A stretch of 64,000 bases of DNA, from positions 156,356,344 to 156,420,343 of the forward strand of contig JAOWCC010000577.1 of assembly GCA_030867875.1 (NCBI GenBank). The letters run 5' to 3'. Shown here piece after piece: positions 33,898-48,200 of the stretch. This stretch comes from Actinernus sp. WN-2022. Taxonomy: Eukaryota > Cnidaria > Anthozoa > Actiniaria > Actinernidae. The translations under genes were made by a program, and so were the position numbers. Every line of letters starts with the position of its first letter. Positions within the stretch are counted from its first letter, which is position 1. Below the pieces are notes generated by a model, which saw only the letters and a list, made by a program, of their open reading frames with translations, made no database searches and was not told where the DNA came from.

Positions 33898-36126
33898 GTA
33901 CGATTTAACTATTTTTGTAATATTTCTCCGGCAGTTGAACCAGATGCATGAGCATAATATTTTAAGGTTAAAATTGATGAGGCGTTTGTTGAGAAATTTG
34001 TATGGTGCCGATTAACCTGAAACTTGTCTGTCACAGACCTTGGAGTTTAGGCACTCGTTGAAAGTAAAATGGAACAAATCCATCTTTTGGGTTTTGAAAT
34101 ATACGCTCTTTCCTAAGAAACAACGTTTTCGAAAATCGCTTATATATTCAGCAATTCTTTGTTAATCACTTTCTAATTGTAACTTTTTATCAAATTCGAG
34201 GATTCTTTATTATAAGTTCAAAAAATCTCAAAAATCGGATAATGCGGTTTAGCTGTTCAAAAACGCGATTTAAAAAGACCTCCGTTGCCAAAATAAATAG
34301 CCGCGGGCCACCTTATGCCAATACATGTAGGCGGTCGACTGTGAGAGAATTTATTATCCCAAAAGTTCACTATTTTGTAACTCCCAAGACATCGATGCTC
34401 CGCCAGCGTGGATCAATAAATATCATGAGCTACCACCATACGAGTGGTCACCGTGGTACCACCATACGTCATTTTGGAATATTTACCTCAGACAGCGACA
34501 TATCTACAGCATGACCAAATCCTTTCGAAAGCTTCGACGCGTCTTCTCCAATAACAGTTTGTACTCACACAGCTACCACAAATGGCCGTCAATACATCTT
34601 CGGAAAAGGATACGCCATTCGGAAAAGGATACACGACGCTCCGAAAAGGATACGCGTTTACGCCACGCGCGGAAATAAAACCCACCTATCCCCAATAACT
34701 CGTTCCTGCATATACATGCATAAACGAGTTAAAAATCGGTGCAAATGGCCGGTCCGACACAGAAATAGAACTCGGGACCGCATGGTAATTCTCGAAGATT
34801 ACCCTTAAAATGGTATTCTTGGCGATTTATACCTGACTGACTGACAGAACGGAAATTTTAACCAAAAGCTAGCATTTATATACCCCATTTAAACTCTCTA
34901 TTTGACTATCCTGGGCCCGCCGATTGCAATTGTTGGAAGAAAGTAAGCGCTACCCCGGGTTTAAATCAAAATATCCTAAAGATCAAAGATTATTATAGTT
35001 GTTCAACTAGCAGCGCCTTGATGTTCTTGCGTGGTACTATGAGACCAGCAACTTAAACAAAATAAAATCGACGAGCTGGGCTTTCAAACGCCACATAGCT
35101 CCACAATGGTAGATATCAGTGTTCAATATTTCATGTTAAGATTCCAACTTCGTGCACAATACACACTCGGCCATGGTGATTGGCTAATGGCCACAACACG
35201 CTGTGTGCTCAGTTGGAATATTAATAGTTAGAGACTTTATGGTCTTTATGTCTCCGAACCCTTAAGTATTTTTGGACGCTGAAAAAGGGATCAAAATCTT
35301 GTGATGCAATAAATATTTTTTTGCTATTGATAATTGGACAGAAGGACAGAGTATAAAGGAGTTTATGTACTGACAATTGATGTAAATCATTTTTGTTTCT
35401 TTGCTGGCAAATGCCCCGGTCAGTCAAATGTCCCACGTATATGCCCTGGGGGATATAGGTATTCATTTATATAGCCCAAATTATATATGAATATATTCAA
35501 ATGCGCTTCACAAGGTTATTTTTGTGATACGGACTGCTATTGTGGCTCAATGTGCTGCCGTGCAGTTTACAATCATGAGTAATTGTTAGTACCTGTTAGA
35601 TTGTTAGGTTTGGAATTCAGGATAGACCTGAAGACATTGTAAGGATGGGCGGGTTTGGAATTGATAGAGCCATAAATACACATGAAAAGGTATATGGCTT
35701 GTTTACATGTCACGGAGAATGTTACTATAACAAAAGTCATGTTAAATATATTTGAAAATTACCTTTTTTCGTTTCGGCTCGCTTGGCTAAGCCAGCTGCG
35801 GTGTAAATAGAAAGACCATAATCCATTTCGGTCTTCGAATGCCGTACAATGTTAATTGATGATATTGAAATGGTATCTCGGTTCAAACCACGTCCATGAG
35901 ATGGCACACGTACAATTATTTCCTTTTATCCCTCTTATACCCATGTGTTCCTAATAACAGTTGCGGTAGATTTGCGCCCTTGGTTCTGTCGTATCTGCTT
36001 CATCTTTAATTTGTTTGGTTACGGAGAAACTCTTTCCAGACAAGTAGTGCCATTGTAGACGAATTAAATTAACTGAGTAATATTCCTCGATTGGTTTGGC
36101 TATTGGAAACTTCCAGGCACACATCC
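33898..36126. other. upstream region of gene B without recognisable gene
   Basis: No credible frame or clear mobile element. Repeated GGAAAAGGATACGC-like blocks occur at 34600-34655. Position 34424-34470 has a short ACCACCATACG repeat. Confidence 0.5.
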
Positions 36127-36235
36127 ATGGCAAGACTTTGGAAGATATGCAGAACGGCAGGAATTGTTTGTGTTCTAATCAACTACTTTCTCCTAGTTTC
36201 GGTTCTATTCGTTGGCTGCTACACTGGAGTAGAAG
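36127..36235 (+). CDS. gene B exon 1 (signal peptide)
   Basis: ATG GCA AGA starts a leader with AGIVCVLINYFLLVSVLFVG and ends GTAGAAG before the donor GTGAGA, phase 1. The ATG is chosen over the in-frame TTG upstream because it begins the hydrophobic leader directly and is a standard start. Confidence 0.85.
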
Positions 36236-39200
36236 GTGAGACAATTATGCAATTAAACAGCGATTGCAACCTAGAAGACTACATGAGCAACTTAAAGTAG
36301 TTAAAGCTTTTTGCTTTACGTTTTCGTTGGTCTCTTGGTATCTTAGTTCAATTTTGCTACAACGCTTAACAGCATTCTCGAGATATTAATCTATACCATG
36401 CATCAAATGTTTTAGTTGAAAATATCGTACATGCATAAACCATCATATTTCAGTTTCGGGATACTTAAATACTTTGGCTTTTAAATATATATGTACATAT
36501 ACCGTATATTAGGCATTTATCATAGGAAGACGGCGACAAACCGCGAAGCCTCTGCTCATGTCTGCTTTCTGGCTTTTATTAAAGTTGTTGTTACAGGAGC
36601 ACGAACACGAATCACTTTATTATTTACGTGGCGGAAAAAAGAGCCACCTCTAGTAAGAAAGAAAACACTACTAGCCGATCGAGCTTTTGACGTTTATAAC
36701 CAGGGTATTGTAAACGCTTTGAAACTAGGCGACGAATCCTAATGACAAAGACAACATGACTTTTATATCAAAAACTGTGTACATGGCCAGCCGAGAAACC
36801 ATGCCGTGAAACTACCGGCCGGATCATTTTGGTGATTCATCAACAAGTACCTTGTTGTTCGAGACAGCTGCCAACGGCAAATACAGCGTATACCTCTCGT
36901 GTGCCAGATAAATGGCTTTCCTTTCTGCATCACCGTTTCATCAGTCAGAACAAAGCTTTGTATTTTCTTTTTATATTTTAGGATCTTCTGCTGAAGACCA
37001 AGACAGTATAATAAAAAATATTATCCTGAAAATCGATGCCAGCGTGCGACCCGTCAATGACATATCTGTGCCTGTAAATGTTACTTTGGACATCACATTT
37101 AACAATATCATTGAAGTGGTAAGTTTGAAATTTAGTGCATTCTTGTCACGTATAGAAAGTTTAGATTCTATACATGTCTAGTCTGTATATATGTATATCA
37201 TATTGAAAATCCATTACCAACTAGATAAGATCTGCCGGTGGATGTTGTGCATTATTGATGAACACTGTTATGTTTACACAAAAGACGATTATGTTAAATA
37301 GTGAGTCGTAGGCATACATGTATTTCAAACAGTTGATAAAGTTTGCAAAATTATCGACAGAAATCCGTACTGTGCATGTATGATTGTCCCAAAACAGATC
37401 ATTTAATTAACATCACTTTTTCCTCATATATGTCGTAGTCGAAATGGATAGTGGTTTTCGATGATAATTAAGCTAAAGAGGCATCTCCCATCAGTCCGCT
37501 GAGATATTATTTGTGTTACTAGCCAAATATAGAGATAGTTAAACAATTTTCGGTTGCGACCTTAATTGTTTACAGTCGTTCAAAATGATTGTTTTAGTAA
37601 CATATTTCTCCATTCAACTTTCCTTGATGCTCTTTGGCTTCTCACTGAATAAACTGTATGTGCCGATGTCGAAACCACAGCAGCTTTAATAACTTCAATT
37701 TGAATACATTGTCATTGTTAATGAATTGGTAAAATTTGGTTTGTTCGTACTTCGTACCAAAAGTTATAAATAACTTAAACAGCCGGTATTGATAGGTATG
37801 TTATTCCGTTCTATCAATCGAGTCGTGCCGATCGATGCCTGTTTTTCAATACTGAACTGAGAGAAATTAGCTGGTCGTCGTCTAGTTAATGGATCATTAG
37901 TATGCTCAGTATTAAATTAGCCATTGAATCATGAGACAACAAAAGATGTGGACGATATATTGTTATAGCTGATGACGGGAGATATATATTTCGTTTCATA
38001 TCCTGCTACTTTTAACATCATACTTGAAGACCTTACATACAGCTCGAAATGAGCTTCTTTGTCAAGTTGTCAGCCGAGTCGCTCTTATGCAAAGTTTGTT
38101 TGGCAAAATTCGACATGCAAATGTTCGTTCATAGACTGTCATACTCGTTGATTGCTCGTAAAGCCTTTTGGTTTTCAGCTATGTAAGCAATAACCTACTT
38201 AAACAATACAGGGGCGTAGCTTGGGGGGGAGGGGGAGGGGGAGGGGGAGGGGGAGGGGGAGGGGGGAGGGGGAGGGGGGAGGGGGTTCCTAGGGGGTTCC
38301 TTGGGTAAATTATTGAATGAATAGCAAGCAAACAATCCCATAGAGATAAGCGCCTCAGTCTGGCGCTCGTATCGGGATCGGGACCCCCCTTGGCAAAATC
38401 CTGCCTACGCCGCTGCAATAACATACTTGTGGCGTTGAAGTATGCACTGATATTTTTCCACGAAACGAACAGTTTTCGAGAGCGAAACTCGAGAAAAACT
38501 GTGAGAATCGATCGAGGAATAGATCAGTAATGCCCAAGGGCAAATATTAAGCAATTATTGGACGAGACTGAGCAAAATATGACGAATTGTATGTGGCGAG
38601 CTACCAGTTATTTGTCGATGCCGAAGGCAGAGGCAAATAACTGATAGCGAGACACAGACAATTCATCATATTTTGCGATAGTTGGAGTTCCAATAATTTG
38701 TTTTATTATTCGGTGTTTTGTTACCTTTGGCATCCCTCTGAACACTCTGGAAATAGAGTTCCTAAGGAGAGGAATCGCTCACTTAATTACTCGGGCCAGG
38801 CCTTTGGCCGGCACGAATCAGAAATCGCAAGTCTTTTTTAATTTTTAAATTATTTTGTGTAGAGGGACGTGTCGAGGTATTTCGCCGTCAACCAGTCAGA
38901 AAGCACTGTGCACGTGAACATGGCAAACTTTGTGGAGTGGGGGACTGGACACTGATAGACTTCGCAAAGTTTGAATAAGACGAAAGTGTTTTGGGCCATT
39001 TGTAGCTATTATTTTGCTAAAACCAAAAGTTTCTTCGACTAAAATACCAATATGTTGAGTTTTTCTAGGGCTGCCAAAATGTTACGGACTTTCGAGTGAA
39101 ATTTCGCACATTTTACGACAGGATAACTGGCTCTCCTAAACGCACGTGGACCAGTGATAATCAACATATGTAAGTAAACAAATGATATAAACTTCACCAG

Positions 39201-42200
39201 CTTGTAGTAGTGTCGTGTTTATTCGTGCCTTTTAAAAGTAATGGCTTAAAATACATAGTAAATGGCCCAAATTTTCAGTTCGGGTCATGATCGTAAAGAT
39301 CTAAGCTTATATAGTTACGACTCCATCGCCAAATGGTGTTGTAAACTTGCATGACCCCTCATCACTTCTTTGATCTGAAGTCCTCTCCTACTCGTCAGGA
39401 GTATATGAGCATCTTCTTGTTTAATATTCGTTTATGTTAAAAGTAATGGCATAAAATATAGCAGGAAATAGTCCGATTCCTGTTGTTGTAGGCCAGCGTC
39501 GGTATTTTCACTCGGTCACTTCATGACATAGTAAGAATTCGGGAAAGCCGACCCTGGCAGTGATCGAAAAAAACGAGTGGAAATCACGTTTCGACTTTAT
39601 TTCACATTTAGAACGAAATATATTCACAAGGGATATAGCTATTAGCTAAAGGAAAAGTTACATGTATGCTACAATATAATAGAACCTGTGCTTGGACAGT
39701 GAAGTTAGAAATAATATTATCAGGCCATTAATCCTACTGAAAAGCATTGATTTCTAAGAATGTTGAAAAGCTAGTATGGGTTGGTAAACCCTGCTAAAAA
39801 GAATTATTTTCTAAGATACAAAAAATAACTCAATTAATATTTGTAATATTTTGAGCAAGTTAACTGAGTTCAGAGAGAGTGTGAGTTATGTGAAGTTGAT
39901 TTATTATAATTACTGGGAGAAGTTGTGATAGGCCTTTTGCAGGAAACAGTCATGTGCTGGTAATTCATGGTATAATTCATGGTATGAATACGGTCGTTTC
40001 GCTAACGAGTCGTTTCGCCAACTGTCATTTCGATAACGCCTCTTAAGTCGTTTTTCTAACGTCCTAAATCTGTTCTCTTGTTTGTTAAGGTTCTATGTAC
40101 CGTATATTCCGGTGTGCAAGTCAACCTTTTAACAACTAAAATGTACTTTGTAACTCAAAAAATCGGGGAAAAATCGACCTCGACTTAAAGTGCCTATAAC
40201 CCCCCAAATTTTTTTTTTTAATTGAAACTTTAAACCATTATTTAGAACTTAAGGCAAAAATAGGAGGCTAAAACTCAACAGTATTTTTTTTACGGCGTTT
40301 CAAAGTTGAGAACCAGAACATGTGGCCGTCAGTTTTCAATTCCCTTTGGGAGCCTGGAGACCAGTGGCCTGTGACGTGTATGTAGTCAGGCGTTCGTTCA
40401 ATCCCATACAAACGTCTCTTATTTCTGCGACTCTTGCAAGCTCACCACATGATAAATATTCAATGAAATATCACCAAACTTGGTAAATTTACTAATTTCG
40501 TTGTGCTCTTTCTTGTGATGGAGTTTATTTCCTATTGATTAGACTATAATAGGACGTTTTTCCTTTTTGAATTCTTTTTCTTATTCAGATTTTCCAACTC
40601 CTTTGAGAATACCAAGACAATAGTCTAAATTAAAGGAACAAAAGAAACCGTGCAAAGGATTCTGGTAGTTGTAGTAAAATGCGCCCGATTGACGTCATAA
40701 TTCCAGGCCCTCACCAAGGCTCGCGCTGACTTCCAACTGGAAACAGGAAGCCCAAAACGGATGTTTTCGCTAACTTTGACGCCAGTAAAATCGTCGAAGT
40801 TTAGTTTTTTCACTTTTATTTTTTCGTATTCTTTGTCAGGGCGCAATACAGAATAGACGTCAAAAATATTTTTTTGGGGGTTATTGGCACTTTAAGACTT
40901 TACATACACCGAGTCACACCACATAACAGGGTAAAATGGCCTTGTTTTACGTCACCGAATCAAAAGATTAAGCAAAGACACATAAATGTACCCACGACTG
41001 CTCTCATCTGACTTGATAGCTCAGTTGGTAGAGCGCCAGACATGTAACCTGGAGGTCGTTGGGTTCGAGTCCCACTTGGGTCAGAGATTTTTTCTCTTTC
41101 CCTCGTAGGGCGTGCACACTTAGCACTACAGCTTACCACTTTATATCACATTCTTTACACTTACTAGTGCTACGCGGCAAACATGATTTCATATCATAAC
41201 TACATAGACACATAAATGTAATACTGATTGTTTACTTAACTAATAACAGATTAATAACTAATAAAAGGATAAAGAGTTTGAAACTAGGAGCCAAAGAAGG
41301 ACGCCAGCTACGATGTTTGCTGTGGGATCATGACTTTAGTTACCAGACCTCTCCCCGAGTCGACTAACACAGATTCAACCAAGAAATCTAGACCTTTTTT
41401 TGTTTTAGTTATGTCTTACATAATTTCTTTCTGGGTTAGGGAAGCTGAAATATTCTAAATAAATAGTTGACAAACAACCTTCTTTAATTAAACATATTAT
41501 ATCAGCCTACCAATTATTTACAAAAATATTTACATATTTCATTTTATTTGGTGTTTACTGACCACGGGCTGGTCCATTAAGGCGGGAGCAGAATTTAAGT
41601 AATTGCCTTGCAAATTTTTGGCGATTATAATAGAGCTCGCAGTGTTGAAGAGCTTGGCCTGCATTTGTCTGTATTTTCTTCTCTGGATTCTTTTCAGTTT
41701 GTTTTCAGATACTAGCCTAATATTTATTGTTGTCAGGCTTGTGAACGAATGAATTGAGCTAATGTGATCTCCGGCCATGGGAAAGACATTGCCATGGATG
41801 CTGGATGGCAAGCTATCAGCTTTCAAAACGCTGTTTTACAAAGATTGACAATTGATTGGAGGTGGAAAATAACATTAACAAACAGGTTTTGCTAATAATA
41901 CTTTAAATATATTAATTAAGATTCGTTTGCCATCTAGTACAACCAACCACGTGATTGCATTCCTACGAAAGGTGATTCCATGCTATATACATGATCACGA
42001 GCATGAATAGTGAATCAACAGACCTAGTCAGCTTGCCTGTTTGTTGTCCCATTTCAGACCAATGACGTTTCCCTTGAGTAATGCTTTTTTATTTTTCTGT
42101 ATCCCAAGAGGAAATGTACCAATTTATATAATTGGAAAACAAAGCACTGAATCTTCTGGAGCATTATCACATGGTCTGAAATGGGGCAACAAACAGGCGA

Positions 42201-45200
42201 GCTGACTAGGTATTAGTATTATCCGGCTTCCATAGCACAAACCATGTATGACACAAAAATATGCTAGAACTCCATGAACTGTACATGTATATTCACCTAT
42301 TCCTAGGTGGCCCGAGTTAAGGCCACTCAGGGCCTCTTGTTAATTCATGAAATGACCATATAAACTAACATAAATTAGCAGTGGTTTTAAAATGTACAAA
42401 TTTGACAGCATTTGAGCGATGATGGTTGTTTAGTGTTGTGGTTGCAACATTTGCCTTACGAGTAGGTGGCAGCGGGGTTCAAGTTCCAGAAAGTCTCTCA
42501 AATTTTTTTTACCTCACCATTTTCTTGAGAAGTTCCAGAAGGCCTTCACCCTCAAAACCTTGCATTTTATTGGACCCCATTTGGACTGCACTGACAAAGA
42601 AACCCATTGTTTTAGGGTTTATATTGTTTCAGGGTTAGGCATTGTTTGGAAAGCCAATAGTATTCCAGGTTGCGAAGAGGTGAAGGCCGCCCCAGAAGTT
42701 TTTCTTGAGAACACTAGCTCTAGGTGGGTAAGATCTTGTTTACTGACGTACCCGTTAGTTTTTTTTATTTTTCAGGGTAGGATTTTAGTTAGTTTATATT
42801 GTCATTTCATGAATAAATTAAGTGAGCGATTCCTCTCCTTAGGAGCTCGTCTCTGGAAACCGAGCGGCCATGTTGGATATGTTGTTGAACAGTACTGCGC
42901 ATGCTCACAGCAATATCTGCAGGCAAACGCTTATTTGCGTGCAGTTATTTGCAGGTGAATCAACCAATCAGAATTTGGGATACTGAGAAACTGAGTATGC
43001 AGTGGTAAATCAATTCACAACTGCTCAAATCAGATGTCCATACTTCTGCTCAAATACATTTAATATTTACGGCAAGCCTATTGGCAGAACTCCAATTGTT
43101 ACATTGAAACGTCATCTGGCACGAATACGAGACCACATGCAGTTAATAAAATGATATCTCGGTCGTGACCTCAAACGGTTTCAACATCGGTTCAATGTCA
43201 GTACAATACTGTTGAAACCGATCTTGAAACTGTTTGAAAACGAAGTCAAACTCTACCTAACATATCATATGCTTTCCAATATCTTTCAACAATGTTTCAG
43301 GCCATTTCAAACGGTTTCACGATCGGTTTAAACAAATGTTGTACCGATGTTAAACCATTGTTGAAACCGTTTGACCATGCAGGGCATATCATATGAAGCG
43401 AAAATTAATATTACAAAAACCTGAATATCTCTGAAACGGGATGAGATGTTGACAAACGGAACATGTCATTATTCCTCATTTCGAAAGCATTTTAACATAA
43501 TAGATCAACTTAATTTTCGCTTCATATGCACTTTAAGTGCGCGCGATGTTGGCTGAGCTATTGCAACACAAATCGATTTCGTTCCGAGAAAAAGGGCTAC
43601 AAATAAGTGGGGCAGGCTGAGGGGCGGCTTGTGGCGGGCGGTCGGACGGACGAAAATGCATGTAGCAATTTGTTTGATCACTCGCTATGTGTATGCAGTG
43701 TATGGTCACCTCCGCTATTACATTAATAAGAATCTACCTAGTGTGTAGTTTATTAGTTAACATGCTCGTAAGAGTGCCCAGAATCTTTGAACATTTGTGT
43801 GAAGAAGTTCTACTTTCTTCATCTGAACGTCAAGTTGATAAGAATTTCAATCCTGAGAAATGACTCCGTCCGGTCTTCACTTTTACAGTTTCAGCAAATT
43901 AAATGCCCAACAATCCCAGGTTTTTCGGTCGTTTTCCGAAGGCAAATAAACCGAAAACTTACCCAACATTGTACAGCTTCAAGTGGAGAAAGTCCGAGTC
44001 AAGTGCATTAAACTGCAAGTGGCTAGCAACAGCCTCTGGACTCCCATGCCCAAGGGTCCAGAAGTGCTTTGCCCTAAAGTTATCCAGACTGTACTTCTTT
44101 AACTGATAGTCTAATGAACTGAACGAAACTTTGGATCCGAATAAAAGAGCATTGGAGGGGTTTTTCCCAACTGTTTTCTAACCATCAACTTCGCTATTTG
44201 CTAACTTTGGAGTGGTTTCAACTTCGCCAACATTGTGTAAAAACAATGCACGCGCGCACTGACCAGATTCCCGCCAAAATTGTTTCACGAAAAATAAAGA
44301 TGTTCTCTTTGCAAGTGTGTTGAATAGTAAAACTATTATCCTGCTCGATCTTGTGGAATATTGATAGCCTTATGTTTGCCATAGCTTTATTTTTCTAAAG
44401 AGGATGATATAGATCATCACTTTTGTACAGTTACTCAAGTTCAAATTGAGTTCCAAATTAATACGGGGAATGGAACTTATATTATCGCTTCAGGGAATGC
44501 TTCGACTCGTTGGGCGATTCAGCCATGTCCAGTACTCTGGGCCCAGTTGTTCGAAGCCCGATTAGCGCTAATCCTGGATTAAGTTAGCCTCCTTTGCAGA
44601 CGTTTTTAGTTTCGGTCCCATGAATGGGAGAATGGGAGAATGGGAGAATGGGACCGAAACTAAAAACGTCTGCAAAGGAGGCTAGGATTAAGTCTTAACC
44701 CATGGTTTGGTTCTCTCGGTAGAATATATTTGTTTCCAAATCTAGCAAGTAGAAAAGTATGGAGCGTCATTAGTGCCAAAATTCACTTGTGGTATTATGA
44801 TGTAAGTATTTAATTTCCTGAGGAAAAAATGGTGTTATGATGATAATTGTATCGAGTAAAAATGACATTATGAAGTGAAATTCAAATTTGCGAAGTAAGT
44901 TTGGAATTATGAAGTAAGTTTGGAATTATGAAGTAAGTTTGGAATTATGAAGTAAGTTTGGTATTATGAAGGTATGAGCACTTGCGAGCGTACTCAACGC
45001 GAAAGGGTTCACGGGAAGACAAACACGTGTTCGTTCATCACCTACAAACATGGCGGACATCGCGGAAGCACACACACAGAGCTTTTAAAGTTATCTACCG
45101 AGCTGTCTTCCATTGATCTTGGATATAGTGGAGTAAACAAGTCTCTGTATGATTACGCAGAACATTTAGGCCAAAGAGCTGACCGCATTTCTGGCACCTT

Positions 45201-48200
45201 TTCTTTTCGCCATTCTCTGTCACACTATGAATGAATGGTACATGTATTTTGTACAACAATAAATTAGTCAAGGTTATAGATGCTTTCCGACGTAACAACG
45301 TGTAGTCGGAAAGTGTCTTCGTTTCGGCTCGTAGCTATTTTGTCACTTTAGGTGATAACTCATTAGTCTTCCTTTGTATTTCTAGCATTGAATATGCATA
45401 CCTTATGTATATAAGGGAAGAATCTCTTATTGTCTGCCTCTCGCTTGTTGGACAGCACATAGTAATCCAAACTTAAAGTTTTTTGTTTTGGCTTTAGCCC
45501 TCGGAGCCTTGTACGATTGCATTCGGTCGAGGAGTACGTTTCCAGAAGTTTTTCCACGTAGTAAGACGTGGTTTTTTACGATGGTTTTTCGTACCGGGCA
45601 ACGTACACAATTTTCTTTAGACGTTGTTGTTGTGCTATTACTTTTCAGATTTTCTCTATTTGATTTTAGCATGAGAATTTGTTATTCTCAGGTGATTATG
45701 TTATTGGTTGTTCAACCATCCTTTTAGGATGGATATATGGTTTTTGGAATGTTTGCTGCATGCCAGTTTATGTCACGCAAAATATTATGATTTTGTAATA
45801 TAATTAGTACAATTTAATGATTTGTATTTAACGAAGTTAATTAAAGAAACCGTTTGCTGTTGTCCACCAGGCATCCGGCACTGTCACACTCCACGGAGTC
45901 TTTGCGTGTTTTATACATATTATGTGTTACGTTTTTTGTGCCGGCATTTGCGGAGTATAGAAATGAACTGAAGTTTCTTATGATGTTGACTTTTTAAAAT
46001 TTAATTGGCAATAATCCAACTGTGTCGATCCGCCTTCCTCCCCCAGGCCAATGCATGCGAGTCATTTTCATGTTGAGCACATCGCAGGGGTGGGGCATTT
46101 GCTACCAGCAATAAACCCAGGGTGTTTTTCCTCTCTGTTTTCACAAAATATATGGGAATTAAGTAAGTGAAAACACAGTCTTGGATTGGAGCTTTAGTCA
46201 TCCTGAATTGTCTCCACCCTGCATTTTTACTTTCCTTGGGTAAAAACATGTCAAGTTCCTAGAATGGAGAGTTGGTTGATGGCATGCTTGACAATGGTGT
46301 ACTTTGGGTACTTATGTTATGGTTTCCATACGAAAATGTATATTTTTGTAGAAAAAATATTGTGGTGAGCCATGTGAGATACATTGGTTGAATGTCATTC
46401 TGTATGAAAATATAGGTGTCACAGGGACGGCGCAGGTCAGTTTCATGACAATTTTTAGCCCCTTCAATTTTTTTAGCGCGCCCACTTGAAATTTTGCTCC
46501 ACCGTCCTGTATCAATCTAATAAGACAGTGTGCAAAGCATTTTAAAATGTGATCTCTCTCAATTCCAGACCTGCCATTCCCATACGTGGGGCATTTTACA
46601 ACTCAGTCTACCCTGAGGGTAGGGCATTTGCCAGCAAAGAAAACTTGGTGGGGAGGGGTGTGGCAATTATTCAACGAGTCAAAATACCGAATTTTACATC
46701 AATGTTTATAAGAGATTTGCACTTGTTCCAAAGCCCCATAGTGGGGAGCTGACCCCGGCCAATTATGTCTTCCCGTGAGCCCTTTCGCGTTGAGTACGCT
46801 CGCATTCATAATACCAATGACCAAACTTACTTCATAATATCCAGAAATGCGGTCAGCTCTTTGGCCTAAATGTTCTGCGTAATCATACAGAGACTTGCTT
46901 ACTCCACTATATCCAAGATCAATGGAAGACAGCTCGGTAGTAACTTTAAAAGCTCTGTGTGTGTGCTTCCGCGATGTCCGCCATGTTTGTAGGTGATGAA
47001 CGAACACGTGTTTGTCTTCCCGTGAACCCTTTCGCGTTGAGTACGCTCGCAAGTGCTCATACCTTCATAATACCAAACTTACTTCATAATACCAAACTTA
47101 CTTCATAATTCCAAACTTACTTCATAATTCCAAATTACTTCATAATTCCAAACTTACTTCATAATTCCAAACTTACTTCATAATTCCAAACTTACTTCAT
47201 AATACCAAACTTACTTCATGATTCCAAACTTACTTCATAATTCCAAACTTACTTCATAATTCCAAACTTACTTCGCAAATTTGAATTTCACTTCATAATG
47301 TCATTTTTACTCGATACATAATACCAAACTTACTTCATGATTCCAAACTTACTTCATAATTCCAAACTTACTTCATAATTCCAAACTTACTTCGCAAATT
47401 TGAATTTCACTTCATAATGTCATTTTTACTCGATACAATTATCATCATAACACCATTTTTTCCTCAGGAAATTAAATACTTACATCATAATACCACAAGT
47501 GAATTTTGGCACTAATGACGCTCCATAGAAAAGTACTTGTTGTTTCTTCTCTATAGGAATATATTTTTAACCTCGAATATGTAGTTCACAAGTTAGCAAA
47601 TCGAGCTAATGTTTGCTCTTAATCCTCGATTAGCTTAATTGGGCTTCGAACAACCGGGCTCTGAACCTGAACGTCTGATAAGGGCCTGGGACTCGAAGCT
47701 AGAATAGGGCTGCACAAGGGAAGCCCAGACAAAGTCAGCGAGAGAGACGGGAACCCCAACGTTACGGAGAGCTGGGACATTATTATTCCATGTCATTATA
47801 CTGGGGGCCATGGCGTCATCAGTGCTGTTATACACCCGACATTGTTAAGGGCATCGGACATTGTGTATTCGTTACGTTGTCTATTTATATAAACTAGAAG
47901 TAATCACAGATTATTACAAGTGCGTTCGCCAGTATTGCTGTGAACAGGGGTTGTATTAAATGGAATTAATCAGTGTGAAGATTGATTTACCATTTTTTTT
48001 ACTTTCTTTTTTACATAAGCACTATTGTCGTTTGACAGTTCAATTAGTTTGACGATCAAATTATGGAAAAGAAGATTTTTAATAACTTTTTATTTTTAAG
48101 TCCATAACAATGTTGATACAAGTTTAACAATGTTCACAGTCCATGAATACCCCCAATGATATATTCTTGATCAACTTTTTTGGAAAATAAGGTATTTGGA

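Larger units (their letters stand above)
44539..47662. mobile_element. fold-back element 2 (3.1 kb) with exon-like arms
   Basis: Arms 44539-45194 and 46841-47662 are complementary. The outer end is GGGCCCAGTTGTTCGAAGCC. Each arm has a 19-bp minisatellite and then ACATGGCGGACATCGCGG followed by an inward frame that encodes STELSSIDLGYSG (TTELSSIDLGYSG in the other arm) and KSLYDYAEHLGQRADRISG in both arms. Similarity stops right after that frame, at CTGG. The arms differ by a one-base indel upstream of it. The 1.65-kb centre has no recognised gene; its 45277-45410 part resembles 10931-11060. The protein is not recognised. Confidence 0.8.

Noticed and set aside
44885..47400. Repeat arrays as a CRISPR-like array
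   Set aside because: Units are directly tandem without unique spacers, and the context is an animal genome.
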